64,000 bases of DNA, from assembly GCA_019916065.1 (NCBI GenBank), contig CM034234.1, positions 12,320,520-12,384,519 of the forward strand, read 5' to 3'. The notes under the pieces were generated by a model that worked only from the letters and a program-made list of their open reading frames with translations, did not search any database and was not told where the DNA came from. Below are positions 46,301 through 57,213 of this stretch, piece after piece (within the stretch, counting starts at the first letter, position 1; each line of letters opens with the position of its first letter). A program made the position numbers and the translations under genes. Origin of the DNA: Vitellaria paradoxa (lineage: Eukaryota; Streptophyta; Magnoliopsida; Ericales; Sapotaceae).

Positions 46301-49240
46301 ATGCAAAATCAAATTAAAGGAATTGGGTTTTAGAATTCCTAAAATTATGTAGTCTAAAGAAATGGAGAAAATTAACATGAATCCATATCATTTTCAGTTT
46401 ATTATTACATTCCATGTTTTTTATTTTTCAAACATACAACATATTTCATACCTGTTTTAACTGACAAAAACAATTTTTCCCTGTGTCCAAAGAGTCTTTC
46501 CCCCCAAGTGCTAAAGAGTGCCCATTTATAAAATCAACAACAACAATAATAATAATAATAAAGAGTGACAATAGTAATAAAACATTTGGCCAGGTGACCA
46601 GCAAGTGTTGAGAGGGCGTTTGACTAGGGTAGCCGTGTAGATATCTAAACATTCTTAGAAGTGTCCATGCCTCCAAAAATCTAGCTCTTAAAATCTCTAT
46701 TCTTCCTTCCAGGTAGAATAGACAACATTTCCCACCAAAAGTAGATCAAATCTTCATTATTGCATGTTGACAAATACATAATTTATTTTCTTTCCACTTT
46801 ATTTTTCTCTTCTCTTCCCTTGCTAAATCCTACCAAATATAAAATAAAACTCCAAAGCAAAGGATCAGAAACATTCACTTGTATGGATCACATGTAAAAA
46901 CATGTGTGATTAATACCAGCTCATGGCCAGCAAATTACAAATTCACTGGAATACTCCTAACTCACAAAAATAAATATAATAATACCATTTGCAAGTCATT
47001 CAATAATACTGAATTGAAACCAACAATTGATCAAAAAAGCTTCCATAGCGACCACTTGCAATCTCAATTCATCCCTATTTTTCTCCATGCTCTGCATCAC
47101 ATACTCAGCAAGTAATAACTCTGGGTCATTCATGTAAATAAACCCTCATATACAATATTATCAAAAAATAATGTGTATCAGATAGCTATATCAATTTAGT
47201 AATAGTATCCAGTCCAATGTCTAGCAGAGATTCAATCACATGATTATGGCAGCAAGTTACATTATTTGCAAATAAAAATTAGCTTCTATGGAGTCCTATA
47301 TGCACAGATTCAGTGCACACAAAATTTGCTTCAGTGGAATCCTATAAGCACAGATTTGTGCACAACGAACACATCCAGCGGGCTTCAAAATGAGAACTAA
47401 ATGGAACAGTTCTAATAGCCATTAACTGGCAATGAGAATTGAACTTACAACTAGGAAATTCATCTTATCTCTATCTTCATGAATTAACATTTAGTCAACT
47501 TGGCATCTTTAGGAGAAGACAACGATTTTAAAGTTTTGCAATATTACTTTCACAGAGGAGACAGTTCTGAAAAAAATGAAAAATAAAAAAGCCCTCGCCA
47601 GCAATATTGTAGACATTTTTCTTTTCTTTCTTTTAGGTAGAAATATCATTGTATAAACTTGCAATGCCAAAGTTTTACTTGGAAAGACCAACATCCAATG
47701 CATGAAACATACCATATTGCTGGATTCCAAATCAGAATCACAGGGAAGATCAAATGGGTTGGAAGATTTGCAGTCAGCTCCATGGGACTGTTCTCCTGCC
47801 TGTGAGAGAAAAATATGTTTTCTTAATTCACAAAGTTAAATAAGAAACTAAATGCTCATAAAATCAACCAAAAACACTGATGCAAGAAGAATGTACAAAC
47901 CACAGAAGGAAATGAAGATGGAGCATATGATGATCCATTTAACTGAAAGGGTATGCCAGGAATAGGAGGTTCCCTACCAGGCACAGCTCTTTGAATCCCA
48001 TCCTTATTAAAGTCCTGCAAAGCTAAAAATCCAAGAATGAGCAGGGAAATAAAGGTCAGAATTGACAGAACAATCCAGTGATTTCTGATATCCTTACACC
48101 CAAGAATTGATTCACAGTTGTAGAAGGTGCACGCACAGGAACTTCTTCACTACTTTGTTGGACGCTCCCAAGGGATAGGTGTCCAGTGGGTTCTTCAAAA
48201 GCATTCCACAACTACTCAAAATATATTGAAATAAATATTTAAAACCAATTGAGTTTATTCATTAAGCTCTGAGCATAGCATTAGACTAAAATTGAACCAC
48301 ATGCACCAAGTGAAATATTCCTGGATTGCAATACCTCTGCAAAGTTTCAGTAGTGCACATTGAGATTGTCAGACCACTTACCTGAGTGTTTGTTGCATTA
48401 TTGGAGACCTGAAGATTGCTCATGCCCTGATGCCATGGATTAGACATTGATGGAGGCCGATGCACACATCTATCTTCAAATGCCAGCGACTGAAGGCTAG
48501 TAGTTGGGAATAAAAGTGGGTCAAACTTACCCAGAGAACTTCCATCAGTAGGAGGTACTGCTGTTGGTGTAGAATCAACATGAAGATTAGGTGCTATATG
48601 TTGAGGCAAATCAAATGTTGCCCACCCTTCATTCTTTGTGAAAACTTCATCTGGTGATTTTTTATCAAAGGTTGCAGTTGGCTGCTGCTGAGGCATCTCA
48701 GAGAATAAGTCTACAGATGAGGGAATTGTTTGGGATGGTTGATGAGCATGCAAAGCCGAAACCGAAGAATTAGATAATGGTTGAAACAAATCAATTTGAG
48801 GAGTTGACGTTGTCTGTTGAAACAAATCAATTGGAGGCGTTGACGTTGTCTCTGGTAACTGAAACAAATCAGCAACTGAAGCTGAAGTAACAGTTTGTGG
48901 CATAGATGATGCATTGAATAGGTCTAAGCCGCCAAAATTCCCAGACACAGATGATTGTTGTGATGAGGGGGCAGCATACTGTTTATCCTGATGGGTCCCA
49001 GACGACTGTTCGGGTTCTGGGGTATCATCCAATAAACTGACTGAATTAACTGACTTAAGTGACATTGAATTGCTGTCAAATGATCCAAAGCTGCCTGAAG
49101 ATGCAGTTCTCTGAATAAAAGGGCAATATATAAAACAGGTGAGGAACCAGCATCGAAAAAAATGAAGAACAACTTCCCTATAATACAAAATTATAACCAT
49201 GCAGCCTATGGGTACATCATTCACAATGATAAATGCGCTA

Positions 49241-49283
<43 letters not shown>

Positions 49284-52200
49284 AGACTATCTTCATTTGA
49301 GTAGTTCCTCCCATGCATCTGGAAAAAATAACATTTGTGTCAGACTACACTAGCAATATGTGTTCTGCTACAATTTATTGTTTTTCCCCTTCATAAATAA
49401 AATATTGTCGACTATTTCGCATTCATGTTCAGGTTAGAAGTATCCAGGAATAAGTAATGTGCCAATTTCACACTCAGTACAATATCTGTCAACTGTAAAA
49501 GAGACCCAAATAACCACTAAATTACTGATTAGAGAATTCATTAGAATCTGAATAAAAGATAATATTATTCTATACCTGAAAACTTATCCATTTATATTCC
49601 TTTTCAAAGGGACCAAGCAACAGCTCAATAGCACCCACAATTTAGAAAACAGATTAAAAAAAAAAATAAGATTTAACATGCTTTTTGTGCGTAAAGTCAG
49701 CATGAGCTGATCAGTCGTTCGGCTATGAGGTCATCAATGACTCAATGTTAAATAACATGTTTCCTATGTCATAAGCACATATACACAAGAGCCATTGAAT
49801 CAGAATTTTTAACTGACACCCATTAGAGAAGCATCTTGACAATGACCATCATATTTACAAGCACAAACTCACAATGTGGATACAATTTGACATCAACATA
49901 CCAACACTGCAATATATATATATTAACATGTGACAAGCCATGTTAAAAAATAAATTTATGCATCTGTGAAATAATAACTAATTGCTCACCTTTTGTTAGA
50001 CAAGTAAATTTATCTCTTGTTAATATTTATTTTTCACACACTATGAAGAAGCAAAAAGGAAATTTTGGATTTTAGTATTCCTAAAATTAAAAAATTTTTA
50101 GAAGGGATTAATATAGATAAAACATTTTATTTTCATTTTATAACATTTTATTTTTATTTTATGATTCAATTTAAAGTTTTTTATTTAAACTTACAACGTG
50201 TTCAAGCATGTCTAATTGGTGTAAATACCAACATGATTGATGGCCACACCGACATGTGCATCTCCAAGTGTTTATAAAATGTTCTATTCCAAAAAGAAAT
50301 TTCAGAATTATAGAATGCATTTAAACAAGTGTTCAACATAAAGCAATCAATAAGTGTCAATGTCAAACACATGTATGACACAAACACGGCATTTTCCTAG
50401 GAGTATCATTACTTCTTACTTCTTAGACTATCAACCTTACATTAGATAAGCTTTTCATCTTGCTTCACAACAACTCCACATTGAAAACTTGCACATTTTC
50501 TAATGGACAGCAACCTAGAAATTGATCTGTAACAACTATAATAATTATTCACAAACATATCACCAGTCATGCACATGTTTGATCATGCTCTGCAACAATT
50601 CCACATTGAAAAGCACATTTTGTAATGTACCGCAACCTAGAAATTGATCTATAACAATTACTCACAAACATGTCACTATAGAATGCTATGCTGAAAACTC
50701 CCAGACAAGCAATTTAAAAGAAAGTAGGACCAAGCCACGTCTCCTAAATTATTGAGGGTATAATTGGATCTAAGAACAATTCAAAACCCTCGTAGAAGAA
50801 TCCTATCTTTCATAAAGGGGAAAAAAGCAGGACAAACAGTCCAGAAAAGCCAGCCAATGCACTAAGAAGCACAAACAATTCTAAGTGCGTGCCCCGCCTG
50901 CGTCACAAACTCCCCCAACATGTGTTAGAAACTTGTATAAAAATGTCATATTATTTTAAATTGTTTTGGAATTGGACACTCTTCAAACATTTGAAAAGAC
51001 ACGTGCCTGTCACTTAAACACGTTCTAATTTTCAAAAAAAAAAAAAAAAGAAAACTAAAAAAAAAACATGAATAACATTTATTAATCCCTTTTCTCGTTT
51101 ATTAATAGAATGATTAAAATAAATATAGATAAAAGATAAATATATATATGATAAATAGTTTTCATGTATATATAAGAATATAAATTAATTTTTTAACATG
51201 TCCCTGCCATAATGCGTCCAAATACTTTTAAATTTGTTGTCAGAATATCTGTGTCATGTAGTGTCAAATTCATTTTCCATGTCCATATTTGTATCTATAT
51301 AGGCACATCTTAATTGAACACAAAAGGGAGAGGTAGACAGTACATGGGACTGCTCACAGGAAGAAGAAAAGATTAGTAATGAAATACCCCCAAATCACAA
51401 TTCAAATTTATTCGGACATAGAAAAATTTACAATGATTATTGGAACATGATAAACTTACTATAAAGAGATATTCCTCCCAAGGACAACAAGATGAGACCG
51501 GTCATAGGAAGAAGAAAAGATTAATAACGAGAACTCCCCATATCACAATTCAAATTCATTTGGACAGATAAAGCAAAACTTCACAGGGAATATTGCAACA
51601 TGATAAACTCTCTATAGAGAAAGGTTCATACCAAGGACAACAAAATTATATTTTTCACACGATGAAGGCAAATTCAAGTGACATATTTCTTCTACAAAAT
51701 TTCCAACAATGAGAAACCATTTATAAATGTCATTGTTTTAGGTTTACATCTTTCTCCACCAATGAAAGTGTGGGGATAAGTATCATGGGATTAAATTTAT
51801 GATTCGGATTATTTTTACCAGCAAATATGCAGTGATCTATATGTTAGACAATCCACTTGTCATTTGGTGGAAACTCAAGTTCACCACACAGACACACACA
51901 GATAGAAGGTCATCAACTCTGTGTTACATTCATATGATATTGCTTAACTTATATCAAGGTACAACTAAAGAAAGATAGCCAAGCATGTCTTTGTTAAAAC
52001 ATAGGGTGCAAGAATAGCACAACCTGTGGACAGTGAATCACATCTGCATCTGTCTTGGTGTTTGAATCAGAGAATGTACTAATTGTTTGATGTTGCGAGC
52101 GAAAGTTTAAAATATCCCGCGAAGTTTGACAAGGAGGACTACTGAATCCAATGTCTCTTTGAAAATTTGGTGACTGTGGATCAGACCTGAATGGATCACC

Positions 52201-55200
52201 AGTGCTGGAGACAGAATAGTCTGAAGCCCTGGAATTTGATCCCTCATTTGCAAACCTGTCCTCACGTACTTGATTGCTAAAATGGGTAGGACTGGAGAAA
52301 CTAGAGAATTTTCCTTCATAAAGGCCTCGATCTGAACCAGGCTTCCTAGTAAGTGCAGGGGTTTGTTTTCCATAACGCCGTTCTTCATATTGATAGTCAT
52401 ATGGTGGACTTTGAGAATATGAGTGATATGAACTAGCCCGTCTTGTTTCCTCTTCATTGTGTCTAAGGTTCTGTTAATTTCATACAAAAAAACATCACAA
52501 ATTAGCCCACAAATTGAAATGAGGTAATTTAATGGAAAAGATAAAAACAATCAAAAAGGTTGTAACTTGCAAGTTAAAAAGAAAAAAAAAAATTATGAAT
52601 TATCCAAAACCATCCTAAACTAAATGTAATTGTTGGTTTGGATATATATTGTTTTTCTTTTTATATGTAATATTGGTTTAGGAACAGATTGCCTGTGTAT
52701 CTCTGGGAGGTTTGTCAGAGGTTTTTCCCCCAGCATATCTTCTATCCACATAGACATTCCTAATAAACCCCCGGACTTTATCTGCATTGCTGCAACACAA
52801 TTACAAGATTAAAAATTCGATTTTCTGATAGCACCAGAGCAAAAGTTCTGCATATTGCACCTGCTATCAGGCAATCTCAGCCTCTGTGGATCCCAATCCT
52901 TCAAAAAAATTTCCCTAGCGCGCTGAAGAAAGTCAATGACCAATCAGCAAGATAATAACCACTGCTACTAAAGAGATAAATCTTGACACTATTTGTACCT
53001 GATTGCCACCTTTTTGAAGAGCCTCAACTTCCTGGGAACTAAACTTGGCCATGGATACAGACTTCACGCGATGAGTAAACTCGCGACTGCAACACACACA
53101 ATGCAAATGGATGTTAAAGGGTGAAGTTTCAAGAAAAGAAAGTATGTATAGCTTGCTGATTGGTTTACTAAAGCTCTTAGAGGGTCTCAGGTTCAATATA
53201 TTTGTAACAAACTTGGAACATATAATATATACACTCCAAGTATTAACCCAACTTGAGAAACATGTCAAGCCCTATAAACAGCCAACCCTCCTTTATTTAC
53301 ACCGGCTACCCAATACTCTCACCACCCCTCCCCCCCCTGGACGCCTCATTCCTCCTCCTACCTCTTGTGTGGCTCACCAGGTCCCTAGCAAGCAACTGTT
53401 ACCACCTCCCAAACAAGGCATTTGCCGATGATCCCTCCTTAAGTACCTCTCCCATACACACACTAAACTAACCAACAACAACAACATAAGCCTTATCCCA
53501 CTAGGACACACTAAACTAACCATAAGAACGAAAGTAAATAGGTATATATTTCAGTCTCCAATTGATAACAGGTGTTCATGTTTTGCAAGCAAAGAAAATG
53601 GTTATATAATCCCAACTATGAGTATCTCAATAAATATGCTCAAACAAAAAATAAATAAGTAAATAAATAAAACCTCTGTCAAATCCAAGGAACAAAATTC
53701 CAGTGATCAATGATCATACCTAAGTATGCTATTCAATCTAACCATGTTCGAGCTTCTGATTCTTGATAGAATGAATTTATTAATAATATTTTTTGGTTAA
53801 GCAAATTTACAATTAATATTAATATATTAACGATAACCATAAAATAAAGAACATTACAACTAAAACAAATTAAACTATCTAATCATTTACTATTTAAATT
53901 AGTAAGTTGAAATTTGGAAGCATATTGTAATATGTCTGAATTCTTAAAAGAATCTAAATCTAATTTTCCATTTGATTCCGTACTTTTCAATTTTATCAAC
54001 CTCAATTTCACACCAGCTGGAAAAGTTAGGTGATAGATCTTATCCTACTAAGAGGGGGGGGAGAAAAAAACTATTAGGTAGACCAAAATAACTTCTTTTT
54101 TCTTTGAATGTACTCATCCAAACTATGAAATGAATTTTAAAAAAAAAAAAACAATTGAACTGAAAAAACTCACTGTATCCCACTGCACGCCATACAAACA
54201 AATGTCCAAAAGTTCGTACAGACATACTGAGGTCCCTGCAGCCAAATTAAAACCAAAACAATCATGTAAATGAACCATTTAACAAAAAGTTAGACAAATT
54301 TAAAAAATAAAATAAAATCAACTTTCCAAACAAAAACTATGAAATTGACAAATGCCTGTGTTCAAAAAAAAAATGCCCAAACAGAAAGTTAACACACACT
54401 TTCCCTACAAACACACGCATGCATACACATGGGAAAAGAATAAGCTTTAGATCTCAAACAGTCATGCTCATAGGCAGACCGAGCAAAGGCCCAGTGGGGG
54501 CAATTGATTTGAAAAATTACATAAAAATTTGTTCTCATTTACTAGTAAATTTTAATTTTGTCCCCTTATTATTAAACTTTTGCCACCACTGTCTTTTTAC
54601 TTTTATCCGTATCTTTTTACTTTTATCCGTATTTAATTTAAAAATGTATTTTTGCCCATTACAAATCCTGGGTCTGCACCTTGTCATACTTATGGTTCAA
54701 TAGAAATATTAATAAAAACAAATCATGTGAATGGAGCCAAATAGGTGTGCAGGCAGGACTATAAACAAGTCGAGTAGTTAGTTGTTCAATTGAAAACTTT
54801 ATCGAGCTTCAAAATTTGTTCAAGTTTCACTTATTAAACTTCGGTGCTGATCTTCAATCTAGCAAAGTTCAAGCAGATTATTTTATATAAATTTAAATTT
54901 ATTGAGCGGAGCTCAAAATTAAATGAGCTATGAGTTGTATTCAACCTTCGCTTGGTTTTGGAACAAGCTGATCTCGAACGAACTTTGAGCAAGCCAAACA
55001 CGAGTCAAGCCCGAGCTATTTGACCAGTTTAACAGCCCTAGTCATAAGCCCAGTTGACTATAGGTTCGGATTTTTTTGAGTTTTCAACGAAGACTTATTC
55101 TTTTCGACAGGAGTTCATTGGTTTTATTTAAGCTCCAATCATTTGGGACGGCAATTTGAAATCCCACAATTCGTATATCGATTCGCTCACTAAATTTTAT

Positions 55201-55394
55201 TATCAACCAAATAACTAGGCAAGAGTCCGCTGATGGAATAGAAACTAGAGAAAGGAAACCCAGAAGGAAAAATGAAAGAAAGTGGGCGACAAACTCACCA
55301 AGCTGTTGCAGTTGATGCATCTGCGATTAGGAGGAAGCTTCATCAGACCCCTTATTACCTTCTCGTTCCGCTCTTCTTCCCGTTTACTACTCAT
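43301..55394 (-). CDS. AGD14: ARF GTPase-activating protein, AGD14/ZIGA4 type
   Basis: Thirteen exons on the minus strand: 55299-55394, 54174-54235, 52999-53086, 52861-52922, 52693-52789, 52024-52470, 48382-49110, 48098-48211, 47901-48014, 47713-47799, 44404-44533, 44084-44129, 43301-43355. The sum is 2127 bp, 708 residues, with all phases consistent. The ArfGAP zinc finger is CX2CX16CX2C at C26, C29, C46, C49; the arginine finger is R54 in SGIHRE. Then come RVKSVSMAKF and SYHSYSQSPPYDYQYEERRY, typical of plant AGD14. The C-terminal half is disordered, with repeated DLFQ strings, NPFD (exon 10) and a terminal GGNPFA that could bind adaptor or EH-domain proteins. The role is hydrolysis of ARF-bound GTP in vesicle traffic. 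Exons 5 and 11 end at GC donors. Transposon remnants and tandem duplications fill the introns. Confidence 0.93.
46539..46562. repeat. (AAC/AAT)n microsatellite in AGD14 intron 10
   Basis: Short triplet run. A second (ATT)n run lies at about 44638-44657 in the same intron, close to exon 11. No coding effect. Confidence 0.85.
48778..48849 (-). repeat. 36-bp in-frame duplication in AGD14 exon 7
   Basis: Two 36-bp units at 48814-48849 and 48778-48813 encode TTSTPPIDLFQQ and TTSTPQIDLFQP. With the preceding DLFQLPE they give three closely spaced DLFQ strings. Differences are few, so the duplication is fairly recent or conserved. Confidence 0.9.
49243..49285. repeat. (GA)n microsatellite in AGD14 intron 6
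   Basis: About 16 GA units plus a degenerate tail lie roughly 130 bp upstream of the exon 7 acceptor in the sense of the gene (CT-rich in the transcript). Confidence 0.9.
50461..50680. repeat. About 122-bp tandem duplication in AGD14 intron 6
   Basis: caacctagaaattgatct occurs at 50511 and 50633, with the preceding ccacattgaaaa and following cacaaacat blocks also repeated. The copies have diverged by substitutions and small indels. Confidence 0.8.
51343..51645. repeat. 148-bp tandem duplication in AGD14 intron 6
   Basis: aggaagaagaaaagatta begins at 51358 and 51506. The matching blocks atcacaattcaaatt, acatgataaac and ccaaggacaacaa recur in the same order. It is non-coding. Confidence 0.85.
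53148..53270 (+). mobile_element. Copia retrotransposon remnant in AGD14 intron 3
   Basis: A plus-strand frame from about 53152 reads LADWFTKALRGSQVQYICNK then LGTYNIYTP and ends in a stop. This is the characteristic C-terminal end of Copia polyproteins, just before the 3' LTR. It is antisense to AGD14. No LTR pair is seen; the CT-rich sequence after it (53270-53450) may be leftover LTR. Confidence 0.7.
53474..53505 (-). mobile_element. 32-bp remnant of an RTE LINE 3' end
   Basis: The 32-bp insert comprises an (AAC)n run and ataagccttatcccactagg, the 3' terminus of the same RTE family as at 30776-31679 (there with aagccttttcccactaggtg). It is flanked by 16-bp direct repeats acacactaaactaacc (53458-53473 and 53506-53521), so it is an extreme 5' truncation. 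It sits in AGD14 intron 3. Confidence 0.85.
54594..54632. repeat. 18-bp tandem duplication in AGD14 intron 1
   Basis: ctttttacttttatccgtat occurs twice in a row with an 18-bp period. Confidence 0.85.
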
Positions 55395-55683
55395 TTTCCT
55401 CAACCCGAAAGAAAGGCAAATTAAATTTGAGAGCTTAATAGAAGGGACTAAAATTACCTCCTATCCCTAAAACCGAAACAATTTAAATGAAATTTTGAAA
55501 GAACAAAAGAAAAAGGAGATGTGAAATTTTAGGATTTGAGATGTGAAATCTAGGGTTTTGGAATTTTGAAATTGGGAACAGAAACGAAGTCAAAAAACAG
55601 TCCCTCCTAGTTTGTTTGTTCCAAGAGTGACCCGAAAACTCGCCCCTTTTGCACTTTGTACGGACGAATCTGGGTTGCGTACG
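55395..55683 (-). promoter_or_regulatory. AGD14 leader and proximal promoter
   Basis: This A-rich leader lies upstream of the AGD14 start and is cut off at about 55684 by the left arm of a long palindrome. No TATA box was found. Any more distal promoter must lie in or beyond the palindrome. Confidence 0.4.
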
Positions 55684-57213
55684 TGGACTTTTTTTTGTCT
55701 TACGGATGTTGGAACCAATATATCAGGGTTTGCTGTTGAAACAAAATTATTTAAAAATTTACTGTTAATGAGAAATCACAATACCGCAGTTATGATAACT
55801 CACAAAAGATGAAGAAATGCTGTCTAAAATAGTGGCTCTGGAAGAACCTCCAGAATCGCGATTTGAAATCGCAGGTATTCGAACAACCGTGTTCTAAAAA
55901 CGTGATTTTATGGGGACAAGTGCTGCAGTCGCAACAAAACGTTACTGTTTTGCTTCTTATTTCGTGCCAAAAATTGCTAAAGGGCAGATTCAAACGCGTA
56001 CCGGGTGAAACGTGAAAGAGTCGCGTGGCCACATTGCCCAGGGCCAAAGCCCACGTCAGCTCCACTTGATTTATATATAAAATGAAAGAAATTTCTAAGT
56101 TAAGTTAAATTAATTTTTGGTAATATTTTGTCTGAAATTTTATTTTTAAGTTTAAATTTCTTTTAAAACACTTTTCAAATTATTACTTGATTTTTTTTCA
56201 CATGTACAGCATTTAATATTATAAAATAATAAAATACATTTCATTATATAAAATTAGTGGATAAAATTCACTTTGTACTGTAATTTTTCTTGAAATTTTA
56301 TTTTAGAGTTAAGTTTTTTTTTTTTCTTTTAACAATTAAGAATAACGTATAAAAATAAATGCAATCAATCCACCAGGTACTATTTATTTTTATACGTTAT
56401 TCTTCGGTACCGTTTAGTTTGCAAACAAACAACAAAAAACTCTATAAATCTCTGTTAACTTTATATCACATCAACTTTTTCTTTCACTGCACGCATTACG
56501 AACTCTCAGTTTATCTCACTTTTTTCACTTCAAACACACACTTAATTGTTAAAAGGAAAAAAAAAAAAAAAAAACTAAACTCTAAAATAAAATTTCAAGA
56601 AAAGTTACAGTGCAAAGTTAATTTTATCCACTAAATTTATATAATGAAATGTATTTTATTATTTTATAATATTAAATGCTGTACATGTGAAAAAAATCAA
56701 GTAATAATTTGAAAAGTGTTTTAAAAGAAATTTAAACTTAAAAATGAAATTTCACAAAATATTACCCAAAATTAATTTAGCTTAACTTATAAATTTCTTT
56801 CATTTTATATATAAATTAAGTGGAGTTGATGTGGGCTTTGGCCCTGGGCAATGTGGCCACGGGACTCTTTCACGTTTCGCCCGGTGCGCGTTTGAATCTG
56901 TCCTTTAGCAATTTTTGGAACGAAATAAGAAGCAAAACAACAGTGTTTTACTGCGATTGCAGCGCTTGTCCCTATAAAACCGCGTTTTTAAAACGCGGTT
57001 GTTCGAATACCCGCGATTTCAAATCGCGGTTCTTCCAGAATCGTTATTTCAGACAGCATTTCTTCATTTTTCGTAAGTTACCATAATCGCGATATCATCC
57101 GCGATTTTTCTTTAACAGCATATTTCTATATAGTTTCGTTTCAATAGCAAATTTTGATATATTGATTCCAACATCCGTAAAATAAAAAAAAAAAGTCGCC
57201 TATGTGTAGGTCC
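55684..57213. mobile_element. Long palindromic foldback element
   Basis: The left arm (55684-56360) and right arm (56382-57213) are inverted copies over about 0.7 kb. The outer ends contain acggatgttggaaccaatat and, inverted, acggatgttggaatcaatat. The centre is aataacgtataaaaataaa facing its inverse around 56341-56400. Each arm contains an 88-91 codon frame starting MEL(T/M)WALALGNVA (55790-56065 minus; 56820-57086 plus), with many amino-acid differences and one 9-bp indel, so it is probably not protein-coding. The arms also hold small CG-rich dyads such as cgcgatttcaaatcgcg. A MITE interrupts the right arm at 56406-56541. Confidence 0.8.
56406..56541. mobile_element. Tourist-like MITE inside one palindrome arm
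   Basis: A 136-bp insert starts ggtaccgtttag and ends cttcaaacacacac, with the family block gcattacgaactctcagttt inside. The other palindrome arm lacks it and reads straight through cgttattcttaattgttaaa when inverted, so the empty site is visible. Flanking ctt or tta/ttc strings suit a 3-bp target duplication. Confidence 0.75.

Noticed and set aside
55790..57086. Matching 88-91 codon frames in the two palindrome arms taken as a protein pair
   Set aside because: Amino-acid changes are as frequent as expected without selection. The similarity is explained by the inverted repeat itself.
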